A DNA stretch of 64,000 bases from Hyphomicrobiales bacterium (GTDB lineage Bacteria; Pseudomonadota; Alphaproteobacteria; Rhizobiales; Xanthobacteraceae), in the NCBI GenBank assembly GCA_017305665.1, contig JAFKKH010000013.1, forward strand, positions 103,508 to 167,507, given 5' to 3'. The position numbers were made by a program, and so were the translations under genes. Positions 15,402-25,708 of this stretch are shown one piece after another (the first letter of the stretch is position 1; each line of letters begins with the position of its first letter). Under the pieces are notes generated by a model. That model had not been told where the DNA came from. It ran no database searches and worked only from the letters and a program-made list of their open reading frames with translations.

Positions 15402-16802
15402 CTATTGCTTTTCAGTCGCCGCCATGACCTCGGTGATGAGCTGTGCGAGCCCGGCAATGTCGCCGGTTGGATCGGTGGCGTCGCCGAGGCGAACGATGAC
15501 GAGCTGCTGCGTCGGCAGGATCACGATGCGCTGGCCGAGGTCGCCCGAAGCCAAAAACGCGTTGCGCGGAACGCCCTTGCTGGCGAGAAAATCCGCGATC
15601 GCTCCGTGACCGCGTAGCGTCCAGAATCCCGCGCCGTAATCGGTGCCGGGCGTGGCGCTCGCGGAGAAGCCGACCCACTCGCCTTGCAGAAAACGCGTGC
15701 CGCCGAGAACGCCGTCATCGAGATAGAGCAGGCCGAAGCGCGCCCAGTCGCGGGCGCTCGCCGACATGTAGCTCGAACCCTGTAAGGTCCCGACGCCGTC
15801 GAATTCCAGCATCACCGTGGTCATGCCGAGCGGATTGAACAATTCGCGCCAGGCGAACCGCAACGACTTCTCCGGTCCGCCGGTACCATCGCGGATGATC
15901 TTCGCCAGGATTTGCGTGCTCGGACTGCTGTAGGCCCAGCGCGTTCCCGGCGGCGCAATCAACTTGGCCTTGATCGCGAAAGCCGCCATGTCGTTGTGCA
16001 AGTAGACCATCCGGCTCGACGGATCGAAGCCGCTGTCGGTCTCGTCGAGGTCGAGGCCGGTCGTCATCCGCATCAGATGTTCGACTTCGATTGTGCTGCG
16101 CGGATCGCCGTGACCGTGCCATTCCGCGATCGGCGCAGGGAAGGACGGCGTGACGATGCCTTTCCGGGTCATCACTCCGATCAGCGCATTGATCACGGAT
16201 TTGGTAAGCGAGTAGCCGGGCAGCGGCGTGTCGATGTTGATACCTTTGGCATAGCGTTCGGCGATCACCGTGCCGTCCTTCAAGATGACGACGGCCTTGG
16301 TGCGCCGGAGCGGCGCTCCCGGCCGTTCCTCGAATGCATGATCGAGCGCGGATTTGAGCCGGGGATCCGTGGGCGCCACGACGTCCGGTCCCGCAATATC
16401 GCCAAGCAGTGGCGGCTTGAGCGGCTTCCTCAGCGCATCGATATCGCTGCGGAGAAGATAGGGCGGTGCGCCGTGATGGAGCACGCAACCCTGCGCGTTG
16501 TAAAAGGCGGCGTGACTTGGGAACGCACCGAGCAACGAGGTGTCGATCGCGCTGGCGGCACGATCGACAGAGAACCGCAACAGCGGGCGCAATAGTCGCA
16601 CGCCAGCGCGGGCGGTGACTTCGTCGAACGAGGTTTCGGGATCGAGGCCAGAAACGAAGACCTTGTCGCAGACGTTGTGCGCGACGACCGCGGTCGCGAC
16701 CCGCAACGCCAGATCCGGTCGCAGTCTGTTGAAGGCGACCGTGCCTGCACCCGCAACGATGACGATCGCTGCCGCGATCAGTCCTTTACGTCCAATCGTC
16801 AT
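15402..16802 (-). CDS. Serine hydrolase of the beta-lactamase/class C family
   Basis: 466 residues with an N-terminal membrane anchor or signal (about 3-22). The class C/6-aminohexanoate hydrolase type active site SLTK lies in LPGYSLTKSVINALIG, and YSSPS is at the tyrosine motif. Such proteins hydrolyse esters, amides or peptides; resistance to beta-lactams should not be assumed. I start at the ATG at 16802 because the added upstream residues are Arg-rich and precede the hydrophobic segment unnaturally. It is convergent with the GST gene (9 bp) and 25 bp downstream of ggt on the same strand. Confidence 0.86.
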   Translation of the reverse strand: MTIGRKGLIAAAIVIVAGAGTVAFNRLRPDLALRVATAVVAHNVCDKVFVSGLDPETSFDEVTARAGVRLLRPLLRFSVDRAASAIDTSLLGAFPSHAAFYNAQGCVLHHGAPPYLLRSDIDALRKPLKPPLLGDIAGPDVVAPTDPRLKSALDHAFEERPGAPLRRTKAVVILKDGTVIAERYAKGINIDTPLPGYSLTKSVINALIGVMTRKGIVTPSFPAPIAEWHGHGDPRSTIEVEHLMRMTTGLDLDETDSGFDPSSRMVYLHNDMAAFAIKAKLIAPPGTRWAYSSPSTQILAKIIRDGTGGPEKSLRFAWRELFNPLGMTTVMLEFDGVGTLQGSSYMSASARDWARFGLLYLDDGVLGGTRFLQGEWVGFSASATPGTDYGAGFWTLRGHGAIADFLASKGVPRNAFLASGDLGQRIVILPTQQLVIVRLGDATDPTGDIAGLAQLITEVMAATEKQ

Positions 16803-16827
16803 AGGTGCTCGTGTCGCCCGCTGCCTC

Positions 16828-18573
16828 TCATTCGCCAGCGGCCTCCGCGCCACGCGTTCGCGGATCCGGCGCGCCAAAAATTCTAGCCGGCGTCACGGCA
16901 ATGGAATTGGCCGAGGTTTGCCCCATCGGCGCAACGACGGTATGACCTCTCGCCCGCAATCCCGCGATCACCTCGTCGGAGAATCCGTGCTCGACGCGGA
17001 CTTCATCCGGCAGCCACTGATGATGCAGCCGCGGCGCCGAGACCGCCGCTTCAACATCCATCTTGTAGTCGAGCACATCGACGATCACCTGCAGCACGGT
17101 CGAGATGATGCGGCTGCCGCCGGGGGATCCCGTCACCAGCACCGGCTTGCCGTCCTTCAGCACGATGGTCGGCGTCATCGAGGAGAGCGGACGTTTGCCC
17201 GGTCCGGGCAGGTTGGCTTCAAAGCCGACAAGGCCGAAGGCGTTGGACGCGCCAGGGGCGGCCGTGAAATCGTCGAGCTCATTGTTGAGCAGAACGCCGG
17301 TACCTCCGGCGACAAGGCCGACGCCGTAGGGAAAGTTGAGCGTGTAGGTATTGCTGACAGCATTGCCGTCAGTATCGACGACCGAGAAGTGCGTAGTGTT
17401 GTGTCCCTCGTGAGGTGTCGGTACGGCTGTCATGATGTCGCCGGACGGCGTTGCTCTCGCTGTGTCAATGGTGGCACGCTGCTTCGCCGCATAGTCCTTC
17501 GCCAGCAGCGTCGCGAGTGGTGCCTTCACGAAGGCGGGATCGCCGAGATAGCGCGCGCGGTCGGCATAGGCCCGCTTCATCGCCTCGATCAAAAGATGCA
17601 GCGACTTCACCGAGCCTTGCTGCAGCGAGGGCATTGGAAAGCCTTCGAGGATATTCAGCGATTCGATCAGGACGGTCCCGCCCGACGATGGCAGCGGCAT
17701 CGAGATGATGTCATAGCCGCGATAGCTGCCGCGCACCGGCTCGCGGACGATGGCCCGATAGGATTTCAGATCGGCCGGCGTCATGATGCCGCCGGCCGAT
17801 CGAACGCCATTCGCGAGCTTGTCGGCGACGGCGCCTTCGTAGAAGCCGCGCGGCCCCTGTTCGGCAATCGCCGTCAGCGTCGCGGCGAGATCGCTCTGGA
17901 CCAGCACGTCGCCGTCGCGCAGGGCAGTGCCGTCAGCGCGCGAGAACACGCGCAGCGACGACGGCCACGGCCCGATGCGCCGCCGCCAGAACGCCATGGT
18001 GTCGGAAAGATCGTCAGCAATTGGAAAACCATCGCGCGCCAGCGCAATCGCAGGCTTGAGCAGATCGGCCAGCGAGAACTTGCCGGAGCCGTATTTCTCC
18101 AGTGCCAGCGTGAGTCCAGCGACCGTGCCGGGCACGCCGATGCCGAGCGCCGAATCGCGGGATTTTGCCGGGTCTGGTTTGCCGTCGGCGCTCAGGAACA
18201 TATCGCGGGTGGCGGCTGCCGGCGCGGTCTCTCGGTAATCGATGGCGACGTTCCGGTTGCCGTCGGCGAGATGGATCATCATGAAGCCGCCACCGCCGAT
18301 GTTGCCGGCGCGGGGATAGGTGACCGCCATGGCGAAGCCGGTCGCGACGGCCGCATCGACCGCGTTACCGCCCTGCTTAAGAATGTCGGCGCCGATTCTT
18401 GCCGCGAGCTTCTCCTGTGCCACCACCATGCCGTGTTTGGCCGCGACCGCATTCGGCATGTCTGGTGCCGGTGCGCGCCCGCCGCGAAAATCCTGCGCGG
18501 CCACGGGACCGCCCGCGACAATGAGCGCGAGGATGGCGAAGATGGTACGGCGGTTCGGCAGGTAGCGAATCAT
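16828..18573 (-). CDS. ggt: Gamma-glutamyltransferase (glutathione hydrolase) precursor
   Basis: 581 residues, normal for GGT precursors, with a signal peptide ending about VAAQD. The self-cleaving nucleophile is the first Thr of TTHFSVVD (about residue 393), preceded by EGHN. Glycine-rich NIGGGGFM and PLSSMTPTIV are further family motifs. The enzyme is exported to the periplasm, cleaves autocatalytically into two subunits and removes the gamma-glutamyl group from glutathione. The serine hydrolase gene follows closely, so the two may form a periplasmic amide-hydrolysing pair. Confidence 0.95.
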   Translation of the reverse strand: MIRYLPNRRTIFAILALIVAGGPVAAQDFRGGRAPAPDMPNAVAAKHGMVVAQEKLAARIGADILKQGGNAVDAAVATGFAMAVTYPRAGNIGGGGFMMIHLADGNRNVAIDYRETAPAAATRDMFLSADGKPDPAKSRDSALGIGVPGTVAGLTLALEKYGSGKFSLADLLKPAIALARDGFPIADDLSDTMAFWRRRIGPWPSSLRVFSRADGTALRDGDVLVQSDLAATLTAIAEQGPRGFYEGAVADKLANGVRSAGGIMTPADLKSYRAIVREPVRGSYRGYDIISMPLPSSGGTVLIESLNILEGFPMPSLQQGSVKSLHLLIEAMKRAYADRARYLGDPAFVKAPLATLLAKDYAAKQRATIDTARATPSGDIMTAVPTPHEGHNTTHFSVVDTDGNAVSNTYTLNFPYGVGLVAGGTGVLLNNELDDFTAAPGASNAFGLVGFEANLPGPGKRPLSSMTPTIVLKDGKPVLVTGSPGGSRIISTVLQVIVDVLDYKMDVEAAVSAPRLHHQWLPDEVRVEHGFSDEVIAGLRARGHTVVAPMGQTSANSIAVTPARIFGAPDPRTRGAEAAGE

Positions 18574-18680
18574 GCGTTACTCCGCGAAGGGCTGCGGTCG
18601 TTCTGTCACTGGAACAATGCTATAGGGATTTCTGGCCCACGCGGAAAAACACCTCCGTGATTCGGCGGAGTATTTCGAGG

Positions 18681-20069
18681 ATGACGGCAACGGTATCGAT
18701 CCCAATCAACACGGATATGCAGACACAATATCCGGATCGCGCTGCCGTCGTGAGTTGGATTATGTTCGACTGGGCGGCGCAGCCCTATTTCACGCTAATC
18801 ACGACATTCGTCTTCGCGCCTTATTTTGCGACCTTCGTGGCGGCGACGCCGGCCGAGGGACAATCGTTATGGGGCTTTGCGACCGGAGCGGCCGGCATCG
18901 TGATCGCGCTGGCGTCACCGGTGTTGGGTGCCATTGCCGACGCCAGCGGGCGGCGCAAGCCGTGGATCGCCGCGTTTGGTGCGCTGCTGGTGGTCGGCTC
19001 CAGCTTGATGTGGATCGGCAAGCCCGGCGATCCCAGCGTAATTCCGCCGCTGCTGATTGCCTATGCCATTGCCACCGTGGGCGTCGAGTTCGCGACCGTG
19101 TTCAACAACGCGATGATGCCGTCGCTGGTGCCGCCGGAGAAGATCGGCCGTCTGTCCGGCACCGGCTGGGCCACCGGCTACATCGGCGGCATCCTCAGCC
19201 TGATCCTGGTGCTTGGCTTCCTCGCGGCCAATCCGGACACCGGCCGTACGCTGTTCGGCTTCGCGCCGTTGTTCGGTCTCGATCCCGTCACCCATCAGGG
19301 CGACCGCATCACCGGGCCGCTGACCGCGATCTGGTTCATCGTCTTTGTGTTGCCGATGTTTCTGCTGACGCCGGACTTTCCGGCCAAGCGTCCGGTGCAC
19401 CTCGCTATACGCGAGGGGCTGTCGGAATTGCGCACGACGGTTGGCGAATTGCCAAAGCATCGCTCGATGGCGGCATTCCTGCTCGCCAACATGATCTATA
19501 CCGATGGACTGGTGTCGCTGTTCGCATTCGGCGGCATCTATGCAGCGGGAACGTTCGGCTGGCACACCATCCAGATCGGGACTTTCGGCATCCTGCTCGC
19601 GATCGCCGGCACGCTCGGTGCCTGGATCGGCGGCAAGCTCGACGATCGGCTGGGGCCGAAATTCGTCATTGCCGCGAGCATGGTCGTGCTGCTGTCGGCG
19701 ATCGTCGCGATCTTGCTGGTCGATAAGGATTCGATCCTGTTCATGAAGGTTGCGCCACCCGTGCCCGGGGGTGGACTGTTCGCGGCACCGGCGGAGAAGG
19801 CCTACCTCATTCTTGGCTGCCTGATCGGCGGAGCCGGCGGGCCGCTGCAGGCGGCCTCGCGGACGCTTCTGATCCGGATGGCGCCGAAGGATCGCATCGC
19901 GCAGTTCTTCGGGCTGTTCGCGCTGACCGGGAAGGTGACGTCGTTCATCGGCCCGCTGCTGGTCGGACTTATCACCGCGCTCACCGCCAGCCAGAAGGCG
20001 GGCATGGCGGTGCTGGTGCTGTTCTTCCTGGCCGGACTTCTGCTGCTGTCGCGGGTGCGGGAGAATTGA
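18681..20069 (+). CDS. MFS transporter of the UMF1 / Atg22-like family
   Basis: 462 residues with about twelve hydrophobic helices. The start VSWIMFDWAAQPYFTLITTFVFAPYFATFV is diagnostic of the UMF1 group related to yeast vacuolar effluxer Atg22, implicated in amino-acid export in fungi; bacterial substrates are unknown. LGAIADASGRRKPW is the MFS loop 2-3 motif. The ATG at 18681 is chosen, with GGCGGAG upstream; an in-frame ATG at 18717 is possible. It is divergent from ggt by about 107 bp, so export or import of glutathione breakdown products is a tempting but untested link. Confidence 0.88.
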   Translation: MTATVSIPINTDMQTQYPDRAAVVSWIMFDWAAQPYFTLITTFVFAPYFATFVAATPAEGQSLWGFATGAAGIVIALASPVLGAIADASGRRKPWIAAFGALLVVGSSLMWIGKPGDPSVIPPLLIAYAIATVGVEFATVFNNAMMPSLVPPEKIGRLSGTGWATGYIGGILSLILVLGFLAANPDTGRTLFGFAPLFGLDPVTHQGDRITGPLTAIWFIVFVLPMFLLTPDFPAKRPVHLAIREGLSELRTTVGELPKHRSMAAFLLANMIYTDGLVSLFAFGGIYAAGTFGWHTIQIGTFGILLAIAGTLGAWIGGKLDDRLGPKFVIAASMVVLLSAIVAILLVDKDSILFMKVAPPVPGGGLFAAPAEKAYLILGCLIGGAGGPLQAASRTLLIRMAPKDRIAQFFGLFALTGKVTSFIGPLLVGLITALTASQKAGMAVLVLFFLAGLLLLSRVREN

Positions 20070-20071
20070 TC

Positions 20072-20180
20072 CGTCATCGCCGGCATAGCCGTTCGAAGAA
20101 CGGCGTCGCTTCGCTCGCCTATGACCCGGCAACCATCTTTCAAGAAGGCAGATGGATACGCGGGTCGAGCCCGCGTATGA
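20072..20180. repeat. Dispersed palindromic repeat (Bradyrhizobium-type)
   Basis: The block contains GTTCGAAGAAC near 20091 and a perfect 9-bp stem ATACGCGGG / CCCGCGTAT (20156-20164 and 20170-20178). The wording, with GATGGATACGCGGGTCGAGC followed by CCCGCGTATGAC, matches repeats that I remember between genes in Bradyrhizobium and relatives. It fills the space between convergent MFS and purH genes. Confidence 0.7.
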
Positions 20181-20200
20181 CATTTAACATTGAGACAAGC

Positions 20201-21793
20201 TCAATGCCGGAAATGCCGGAAGCCGGTGAACACCATGGCGATGCCATGTTCGTCGGCGGCCTTGATGACTTCCTCGTCGCGCATGGAGCCGCCGGGCTGG
20301 ATCACCGCGGTGGCGCCCGCCTCGATGCAAGCCAGCATACCGTCGGCGAACGGGAAGAACGCATCGGATGCGACGACTGAGCCTTTGGTCAGCGGCTGCG
20401 CCAGCTTCAGTTCGCGCGCCGCGTCTTCGGCCTTGCGTGCGGCGATGCGCGCGGAGTCGACCCGGCTCATCTGGCCCGCGCCAATGCCGACGGTGGCGAG
20501 GTCCTTGGCATAGATGATGGTGTTCGACTTGACGTGCTTGGCGACACGGAAGGCAAACCGCAGGTCGCGCATTTCGGTGTCGGTCGGCGCGCGCTTGGTC
20601 GCGACCTTCAGCGGCATGTCCTCGACCACGGCGTTGTCGCGGCTCTGCACCAGAAGACCGCCAGCGACAGTCTTGGCGGTCAGGCCGCGCGCGCGGGGAT
20701 CGGGCAGGCTGCCGGCGAGCAGCAGGCGCAGGTTCTTGCGCTTGCCGATGATCGCGATCGCGTCTTCGGTCGCATCGGGTGCGATGATGACTTCCGTGAA
20801 GATGCCGGCCACGGCATTCGCCGCATCAGCATCGAGCGTGCGGTTGAACGCGATGATGCCGCCGTAGGCCGAAGTCGAATCGCAGGCCAGCGCCTTGCGA
20901 TAGGCGTCGGCGAGATCGGTGCCTTCCGCAACGCCGCAGGGGTTGGCGTGCTTGACGATGACGCAGGCCGCGGTGCGTTTCGCATCGAACTCCGCAACAG
21001 CTTCATAAGCCGCGTCGGTGTCGTTGATGTTGTTGTAAGAAAGTTCCTTGCCTTGCAACTGCCGCGCGGTGGAGACGCCGGCCCGATGATCGGGCGTGCG
21101 ATAGAACGCGGCGGTCTGGTGAGGGTTTTCGCCATAACGCAGCGTCTGTGCGAGGCGGCCGCCGATGGCGCGATAGTCCGGCGCCTCTGTTGCAAGCTGC
21201 ACGGCGAACCAGTTGGAGATCGCGGCGTCATAGGCGGCGGTGCGGGCGTAGGCCTTCGCGGCGAGGCGCTTGCGCAGCGTCAGCGTGGTCGCCCCCTTGT
21301 TGGCGGCGAGTTCGTCGAGCACCGCCTGATAGTCCTGCGGCTCGACCACGACTGCGACATCGTCGTGATTCTTGGCGGCGGCGCGGATCATCGCGGGACC
21401 GCCGATGTCGATATTCTCGATGCAGTCCTCGTAACCGGCGCCTTTGTCGACGGTCGCCTCGAACGGGTAGAGGTTCACGATCAAAAGATCGATCGGCGCG
21501 ATGCCGTGATCCTTCATCGCCTTGGCGTGGTCGGCATTGTCGCGGATCGCGAGCAGCCCGCCGTGCACCTTCGGATGCAAGGTCTTGACCCGGCCATCCA
21601 TCATTTCCGGAAAGCCGGTGAGATCGGAGACGTCGCTGACCTTCAGCCCCGCTGCGGCGATCGCCTTGGCGGTGCCGCCGGTGGAAACCAGATCGATGCC
21701 GTGCGCGGCCAGCGCGCGGGCGAATTCGATCAGGCCGGTCTTGTCGGAAACGGAAAGCAGTGCGCGGGTCACGCGGCGCGGATGGTCGGTCAT
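20201..21793 (-). CDS. purH: Bifunctional AICAR transformylase / IMP cyclohydrolase
   Basis: 530 residues, the usual PurH length. The N-terminal IMP cyclohydrolase domain (about 1-200) has [17 protein letters not shown] and STGGTA; the C-terminal transformylase domain has KHANPCG and the final [11 protein letters not shown] ... [13 protein letters not shown]. It catalyses the last two steps of de novo purine synthesis. The ATG at 21793 fits the family start [18 protein letters not shown] and has GAGGA upstream; the open frame to 22060 is not part of it. It follows the heparinase-like gene on the same strand, a conserved order in related bacteria as I recall. Confidence 0.97.
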   Translation of the reverse strand: MTDHPRRVTRALLSVSDKTGLIEFARALAAHGIDLVSTGGTAKAIAAAGLKVSDVSDLTGFPEMMDGRVKTLHPKVHGGLLAIRDNADHAKAMKDHGIAPIDLLIVNLYPFEATVDKGAGYEDCIENIDIGGPAMIRAAAKNHDDVAVVVEPQDYQAVLDELAANKGATTLTLRKRLAAKAYARTAAYDAAISNWFAVQLATEAPDYRAIGGRLAQTLRYGENPHQTAAFYRTPDHRAGVSTARQLQGKELSYNNINDTDAAYEAVAEFDAKRTAACVIVKHANPCGVAEGTDLADAYRKALACDSTSAYGGIIAFNRTLDADAANAVAGIFTEVIIAPDATEDAIAIIGKRKNLRLLLAGSLPDPRARGLTAKTVAGGLLVQSRDNAVVEDMPLKVATKRAPTDTEMRDLRFAFRVAKHVKSNTIIYAKDLATVGIGAGQMSRVDSARIAARKAEDAARELKLAQPLTKGSVVASDAFFPFADGMLACIEAGATAVIQPGGSMRDEEVIKAADEHGIAMVFTGFRHFRH

Positions 21794-21950
21794 GAGCAAG
21801 ATCCTCTGTCTGAAGGAGTACCTATGCCCAGGCGCGCGGCGGATATGTCCCGCGCTTCCCGATGGTGCTCCATCCAAGGTCGCCAGTCGCGCGAGCAAGG
21901 GCTCGTTAGCAGCTTTCGGTGCCCTCCACAACGACTGGATAGGGCCCGCG

Positions 21951-23705
21951 CTACAGCGGCAATTCCGGCTCGCGCCGCGCGTCGCGACGGGCGCTTGTGG
22001 CAGTTGCCGAGGCGGTGGAACGGACAAAGCTCCAGCGCACGGTGGGGGCCTGCCTGGCATTCTGATGGATCACGATCTGGGCAGTGCGGCGAGGACCGTC
22101 ATTCCCAGCCAGAAACACACTGTCTTCGAGGTCCACGCGGTCGTCCAGCGCCTCAAATGTCCAGACATCGCGGTTCGGCAGCACCAGCATGACGCCGCGG
22201 GCGTCGCTGAGGCGGCTGGCCTTGACCGACGGATGGAGATGGAAACGCAGAGCGTAGTCGTTCTGGGTGCCCCTCATGCGGCCGCCGTGCGCCGGCGCCA
22301 GCGTGTCCTCGCCATCCAGCCGCGAGCCGTCCTGCGCCATCATCAGTACGCGGCGATGGATCAGGCCGAACGGGGCGAGATAGCCGTCATGCGACGTGGT
22401 CAGGAGCTCGCCCGCGTCCACGGCCTCGCGATAGCTCTCGACATTGGCCGGGCCGTTGACGATCGGCGCGCCTTGCAGAAAGCGCTTCATCGCCGACAAT
22501 TCGACGAACCGGCACGACGATGTGTCGTGGTAGGTCAGCGTCGAATGCGCTGGGGTGCTGCGGGCGAAGGTGCGCCAGTTGTCCCGGCCGGTCGAAGGCA
22601 TGCCGCAGTTGATGACGATCCGGCTCGGGCCGGAGGACAGTTCGAACGACAGGCAGCCCGCATGGGCATCCTGGCTGAGATTCGGCGGCGGCGGCGGTCC
22701 GGTGTCGATGATGAGCGTCGTTGCGCCGGCATCGAGTCGCTGAAACCCGGTATGTGGCATGCTGGCCATCGGCGCGCCGCGGGTGTCGTCGTAGGCCAGC
22801 AAGGTCGCCAGCAGGTCGGACGGCGTGCTGCTCATGCCGTTGAACAGTGCGAAATTGCCGTCGCCGTGACGGAAGAAACGCAGCATCGGCATCATGCGAT
22901 CGATGGCGTTGAGCAAAGCAGGCGGCGGCGCGATGTTGCGTGCCGCAAACGTTTGCCGCAGCGGCAACAAATCGATCAGCAGTTCAATGAGTGCGCTGGG
23001 GTTGCGTGAGATATGGCCGCCGTCCGGCAAAATCTGGCGTTGTAATTCATCGGACAGCTTGCGCGTCGCGGTGCGAATGTTGCGTGCCTGATTGGCCAGG
23101 CACAGCGAGACATAGCAAAGCGCGATCAGAACCTGCAGCCGTGCCACGCCGTCCGGCACGTCGTGCAGGCTGAACCGCAGCAGGCGGACTTCGCGAGCGA
23201 GCATTCGCAGATAGCGGCGATAGAATTTTCCATCGGTGTCGTTGAGCACCAGCGGCGCCTGCGACAACAGCGAGATCACGCGGCGCGCCACCACGTCGGC
23301 GCGGCGGGCCAGCGGCCGCTTGCGTGTCGGATTCGACATCCAGTCGTCCACCAGCGATCGCGCATTGGCGCGGGTGATTGCGGTGTCGGCCGCGCGCAGA
23401 TGTCGCAGCCAGCCGAAACCGAGTAGGGCGGCTTCCCAGTCTTCGGACGGCGGCTCGAGATCGAACACCGAGCGGGAATGGCAGGTGACGATCTTGCCTG
23501 CGAACACGAAACGGCCGGCGTAGATTTCAGCGGCGCGGGTGGCATCGGCAGTGCGCAGATCATGCGGCGCGATCATCAGGCGGTCGGTACGGCCGGGCCA
23601 CAGTCGCGACAACGCCGCCGAGCTACCGGTCGCGCGCGCGACGGCGCGCCGCGCAAAGCGGCGGAGAACCAGCGTCGAAATGCGTCTGCGATGAGCGACC
23701 GACAC
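21951..23705 (-). CDS. Heparinase II/III-like protein
   Basis: 584 residues. The C-terminal half has the heparinase II/III beta-domain pattern ([17 protein letters not shown], then [17 protein letters not shown]), and the N-terminal half is an alpha/alpha-toroid-like region with [18 protein letters not shown]. Family enzymes are polysaccharide lyases. I see no clear signal peptide; the N-terminus is Arg-rich. It lies between rsmB and purH on one strand. The start is a GTG at 23705 with AAGG upstream; an in-frame ATG at 23576 is possible. The true substrate, perhaps a self-made polysaccharide, is unknown. Confidence 0.85.
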   Translation of the reverse strand: MSVAHRRRISTLVLRRFARRAVARATGSSAALSRLWPGRTDRLMIAPHDLRTADATRAAEIYAGRFVFAGKIVTCHSRSVFDLEPPSEDWEAALLGFGWLRHLRAADTAITRANARSLVDDWMSNPTRKRPLARRADVVARRVISLLSQAPLVLNDTDGKFYRRYLRMLAREVRLLRFSLHDVPDGVARLQVLIALCYVSLCLANQARNIRTATRKLSDELQRQILPDGGHISRNPSALIELLIDLLPLRQTFAARNIAPPPALLNAIDRMMPMLRFFRHGDGNFALFNGMSSTPSDLLATLLAYDDTRGAPMASMPHTGFQRLDAGATTLIIDTGPPPPPNLSQDAHAGCLSFELSSGPSRIVINCGMPSTGRDNWRTFARSTPAHSTLTYHDTSSCRFVELSAMKRFLQGAPIVNGPANVESYREAVDAGELLTTSHDGYLAPFGLIHRRVLMMAQDGSRLDGEDTLAPAHGGRMRGTQNDYALRFHLHPSVKASRLSDARGVMLVLPNRDVWTFEALDDRVDLEDSVFLAGNDGPRRTAQIVIHQNARQAPTVRWSFVRSTASATATSARRDARREPELPL

Positions 23706-23843
23706 GCGCGCCTTGGATGGATAAGGATTCCCGCGAATCCCTTGAGTTGACGAGGACTCTTCTGCGAATCCTTTTTAATCCGGGACGGCGAGCAATGCAC
23801 TATCTTGAAAGGCTACGAATCCCCAGGGTGCGCCGCAGGGAAA

Positions 23844-25193
23844 TCAGGATTTGATCAGGCGGGCCGCGTAGAAGCCATCGAGGCCGCCCAGCCGCGGATC
23901 GTCATGCGGCAGGTGGCAGGGCAGGGTGCGCAAGTCGCCGTCCGACGTCAGGATATCTGTCAGGCCGGCCACATCCGACGCATCGATCGGCGCGCGCCGC
24001 ATGCCGGGTTCGGATGTCAGCAGCGTGTTGACGGCGTGTTCGCCCTCCTCCGGTTCCAGCGAGCAGGTGCAATAGACCAACGTCCCGCCGGGTTTGAGCA
24101 GCGCGACCGCCTTTTGCAGCAGCCGCCTTTGCAGGGTCGTCAGTGCCGCGATGTCGGACTCCTGCTTGAGCCAGGCCACGTCCGGATGACGGCGGATGGT
24201 GCCGGTGGCGGAGCAGGGCGCATCGACCAGCACGCCGTCAAACCCTTCGCCCGAGTCATCCTGCCATTCGGTCGCGTCGGCAACGAGCGCGCGCGCATTC
24301 AGCGACAGCCGGCCGAGATTCTCGCGCAGCCGCGCCACACGGTTGGGCGAGCGGTCGATCGCGGTCACGTCGGCGCCGGCATGCGCGAGCTGTGCGGTTT
24401 TGCCGCCCGGCGCCGCGCAGAGATCGACGATGCGCCGCCCGGCGACGTCGCCGAACAATTGTGCCGGCATGGCAGCGGCGGCGTCCTGCACCCACCAGCG
24501 GCCTTCGGAAAATCCCGGCAGCATCGTCACCGATCCCTGCAGCAACGTGCGAACGGTGCCGGTCGACAGCGTCTCGCCGTGCAGACGCGTCGCCCACTGC
24601 GCGGCGTCGGATTTAACGGTGAGGTCGAGCGACGGTTCGTAGCCGATCGCGGCGGCGATGGCCTTTGCATTGCTTTCGCCGTAATGCGTGGTCCATCGCG
24701 CCATCAGCCATGCCGGAATGTCGAGCGTTTCAGCGCGAACCTCGTCGATCAGCGGCTGCCCCTCGCGCGCGCAACGGCGCAGCACCGCGTTCACAAGTCC
24801 GGCGTATTTCGCGGCGCGCCGGTCCGATTGCACCAGCCGTACCGACAGATCGACGGCCGCATGATCTGGCACATCCATCCACAGAATCTGCGCGGCGCCG
24901 ATCAGCAACGCGCTTTGTGCGCGCGGCGCGTCGGTGGGAATGCCGCGATCGAGCAGCCGCGACAGAACATGACCGAGGGTTCCGAGTCGTCGCAGGATCG
25001 TTGCCACCAGTCGCCGCATCAAAGCGCGGTCGCGATCGGCGAGCGTTTTCAGGCCGGGATGCGCAGCGGCACCATCGAGTTGTTCGTCGAGGGTGCGATG
25101 CTTGTGCAGAACGCCGTCAAGAATATCCGCAGTGATACGCCGGGCTGCGAGGCCTGGGACCTCGGTGGGCGGTGCGAATCTGGTTGACGGCAT
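23844..25193 (-). CDS. rsmB: 16S rRNA m5C967 methyltransferase (RsmB family)
   Basis: 449 residues: an N-terminal NusB-like RNA-binding domain (about 15-140) and a C-terminal SAM methyltransferase with APGGKTAQLAHAG for cofactor binding. The catalytic cysteine pair of RNA m5C methyltransferases is visible in DAPCS and TCSLEPEEGE. It should methylate C967 of 16S rRNA, although other family members have different targets. It is upstream of the heparinase-like gene and divergent from the DUF1674 gene. Confidence 0.93.
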   Translation of the reverse strand: MPSTRFAPPTEVPGLAARRITADILDGVLHKHRTLDEQLDGAAAHPGLKTLADRDRALMRRLVATILRRLGTLGHVLSRLLDRGIPTDAPRAQSALLIGAAQILWMDVPDHAAVDLSVRLVQSDRRAAKYAGLVNAVLRRCAREGQPLIDEVRAETLDIPAWLMARWTTHYGESNAKAIAAAIGYEPSLDLTVKSDAAQWATRLHGETLSTGTVRTLLQGSVTMLPGFSEGRWWVQDAAAAMPAQLFGDVAGRRIVDLCAAPGGKTAQLAHAGADVTAIDRSPNRVARLRENLGRLSLNARALVADATEWQDDSGEGFDGVLVDAPCSATGTIRRHPDVAWLKQESDIAALTTLQRRLLQKAVALLKPGGTLVYCTCSLEPEEGEHAVNTLLTSEPGMRRAPIDASDVAGLTDILTSDGDLRTLPCHLPHDDPRLGGLDGFYAARLIKS

Positions 25194-25404
25194 GAGGCGG
25201 GAACATTTCTAAAGAGAAAGAAAAGGTGACGGATAACGCATCAGCGTCGTCCGCAGCGGCGGGAAAAACAACCGTGACATGCGAATATGCCAAATATAAG
25301 AATCGTCATTATGTTCTCGCAGCGATGTTCGCACAGTCTTGGCGCGCTGTGTGATCGGAAGATGGTTTTTGAAACGCGATGACAAAAATTCTGATGGTGT
25401 GACA

Positions 25405-25623
25405 ATGGCAGATGACATCTCCGCGTTGCCTCCGACGGATTCCTCCGGTGCGCGCAAACCGCTGACGCCGGAAGCTCAGCGTGCGCTTGCAGAAGCCGAG
25501 GCTCGTCGCGCCGCCGCGCAAGCGGATACCGCCGCGCGGCAGAAGGAGTTTCAGGGCCCGAAAGGCCTCGAACCGACCCGGTTTGGCGATTGGGAGCGGA
25601 ACGGGATCGCTTCGGACTTCTGA
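25405..25623 (+). CDS. DUF1674 protein, SDHAF4 homologue
   Basis: 72 residues. The C-terminus GPKGLEPTRFGDWERNG...DF is the DUF1674/SDHAF4 signature. Mitochondrial SDHAF4 helps assemble succinate dehydrogenase by binding the flavinylated SdhA subunit; alphaproteobacterial homologues are expected to do likewise (family knowledge). The N-terminal half is Ala/Arg/Glu rich and probably helical. It is divergent from rsmB with about 210 bp between. No sdh gene is in the window. The ATG at 25405 lacks a strong ribosome binding site. Confidence 0.88.
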   Translation: MADDISALPPTDSSGARKPLTPEAQRALAEAEARRAAAQADTAARQKEFQGPKGLEPTRFGDWERNGIASDF

Positions 25624-25708
25624 CCGGCGTCTTTTATCCTAGCCGCGTATTCATCCGCCTCTGCGATAGACCTTGCGGTCGGCGTGCGACTCACCCTATC
25701 GTAGGAAT

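Noticed and set aside
15402-16802. A beta-lactamase resistance gene
   Set aside because: The SxxK motif is shared by many esterases and amidases, and other class C resistance motifs (YxN, KTG) are not clear.
16540-18660. A 706-codon open frame on the + strand
   Set aside because: It is antisense to the ggt gene and the serine hydrolase, both of which have clear catalytic motifs; the long frame reflects high GC and codon bias.
18915-20183. A 422-codon open frame on the - strand
   Set aside because: It is antisense to the UMF1-type transporter and has no membrane segments or domains.
20534-22192. A 552-codon open frame on the + strand
   Set aside because: It is antisense to purH; the motifs of PurH on the other strand leave no doubt.
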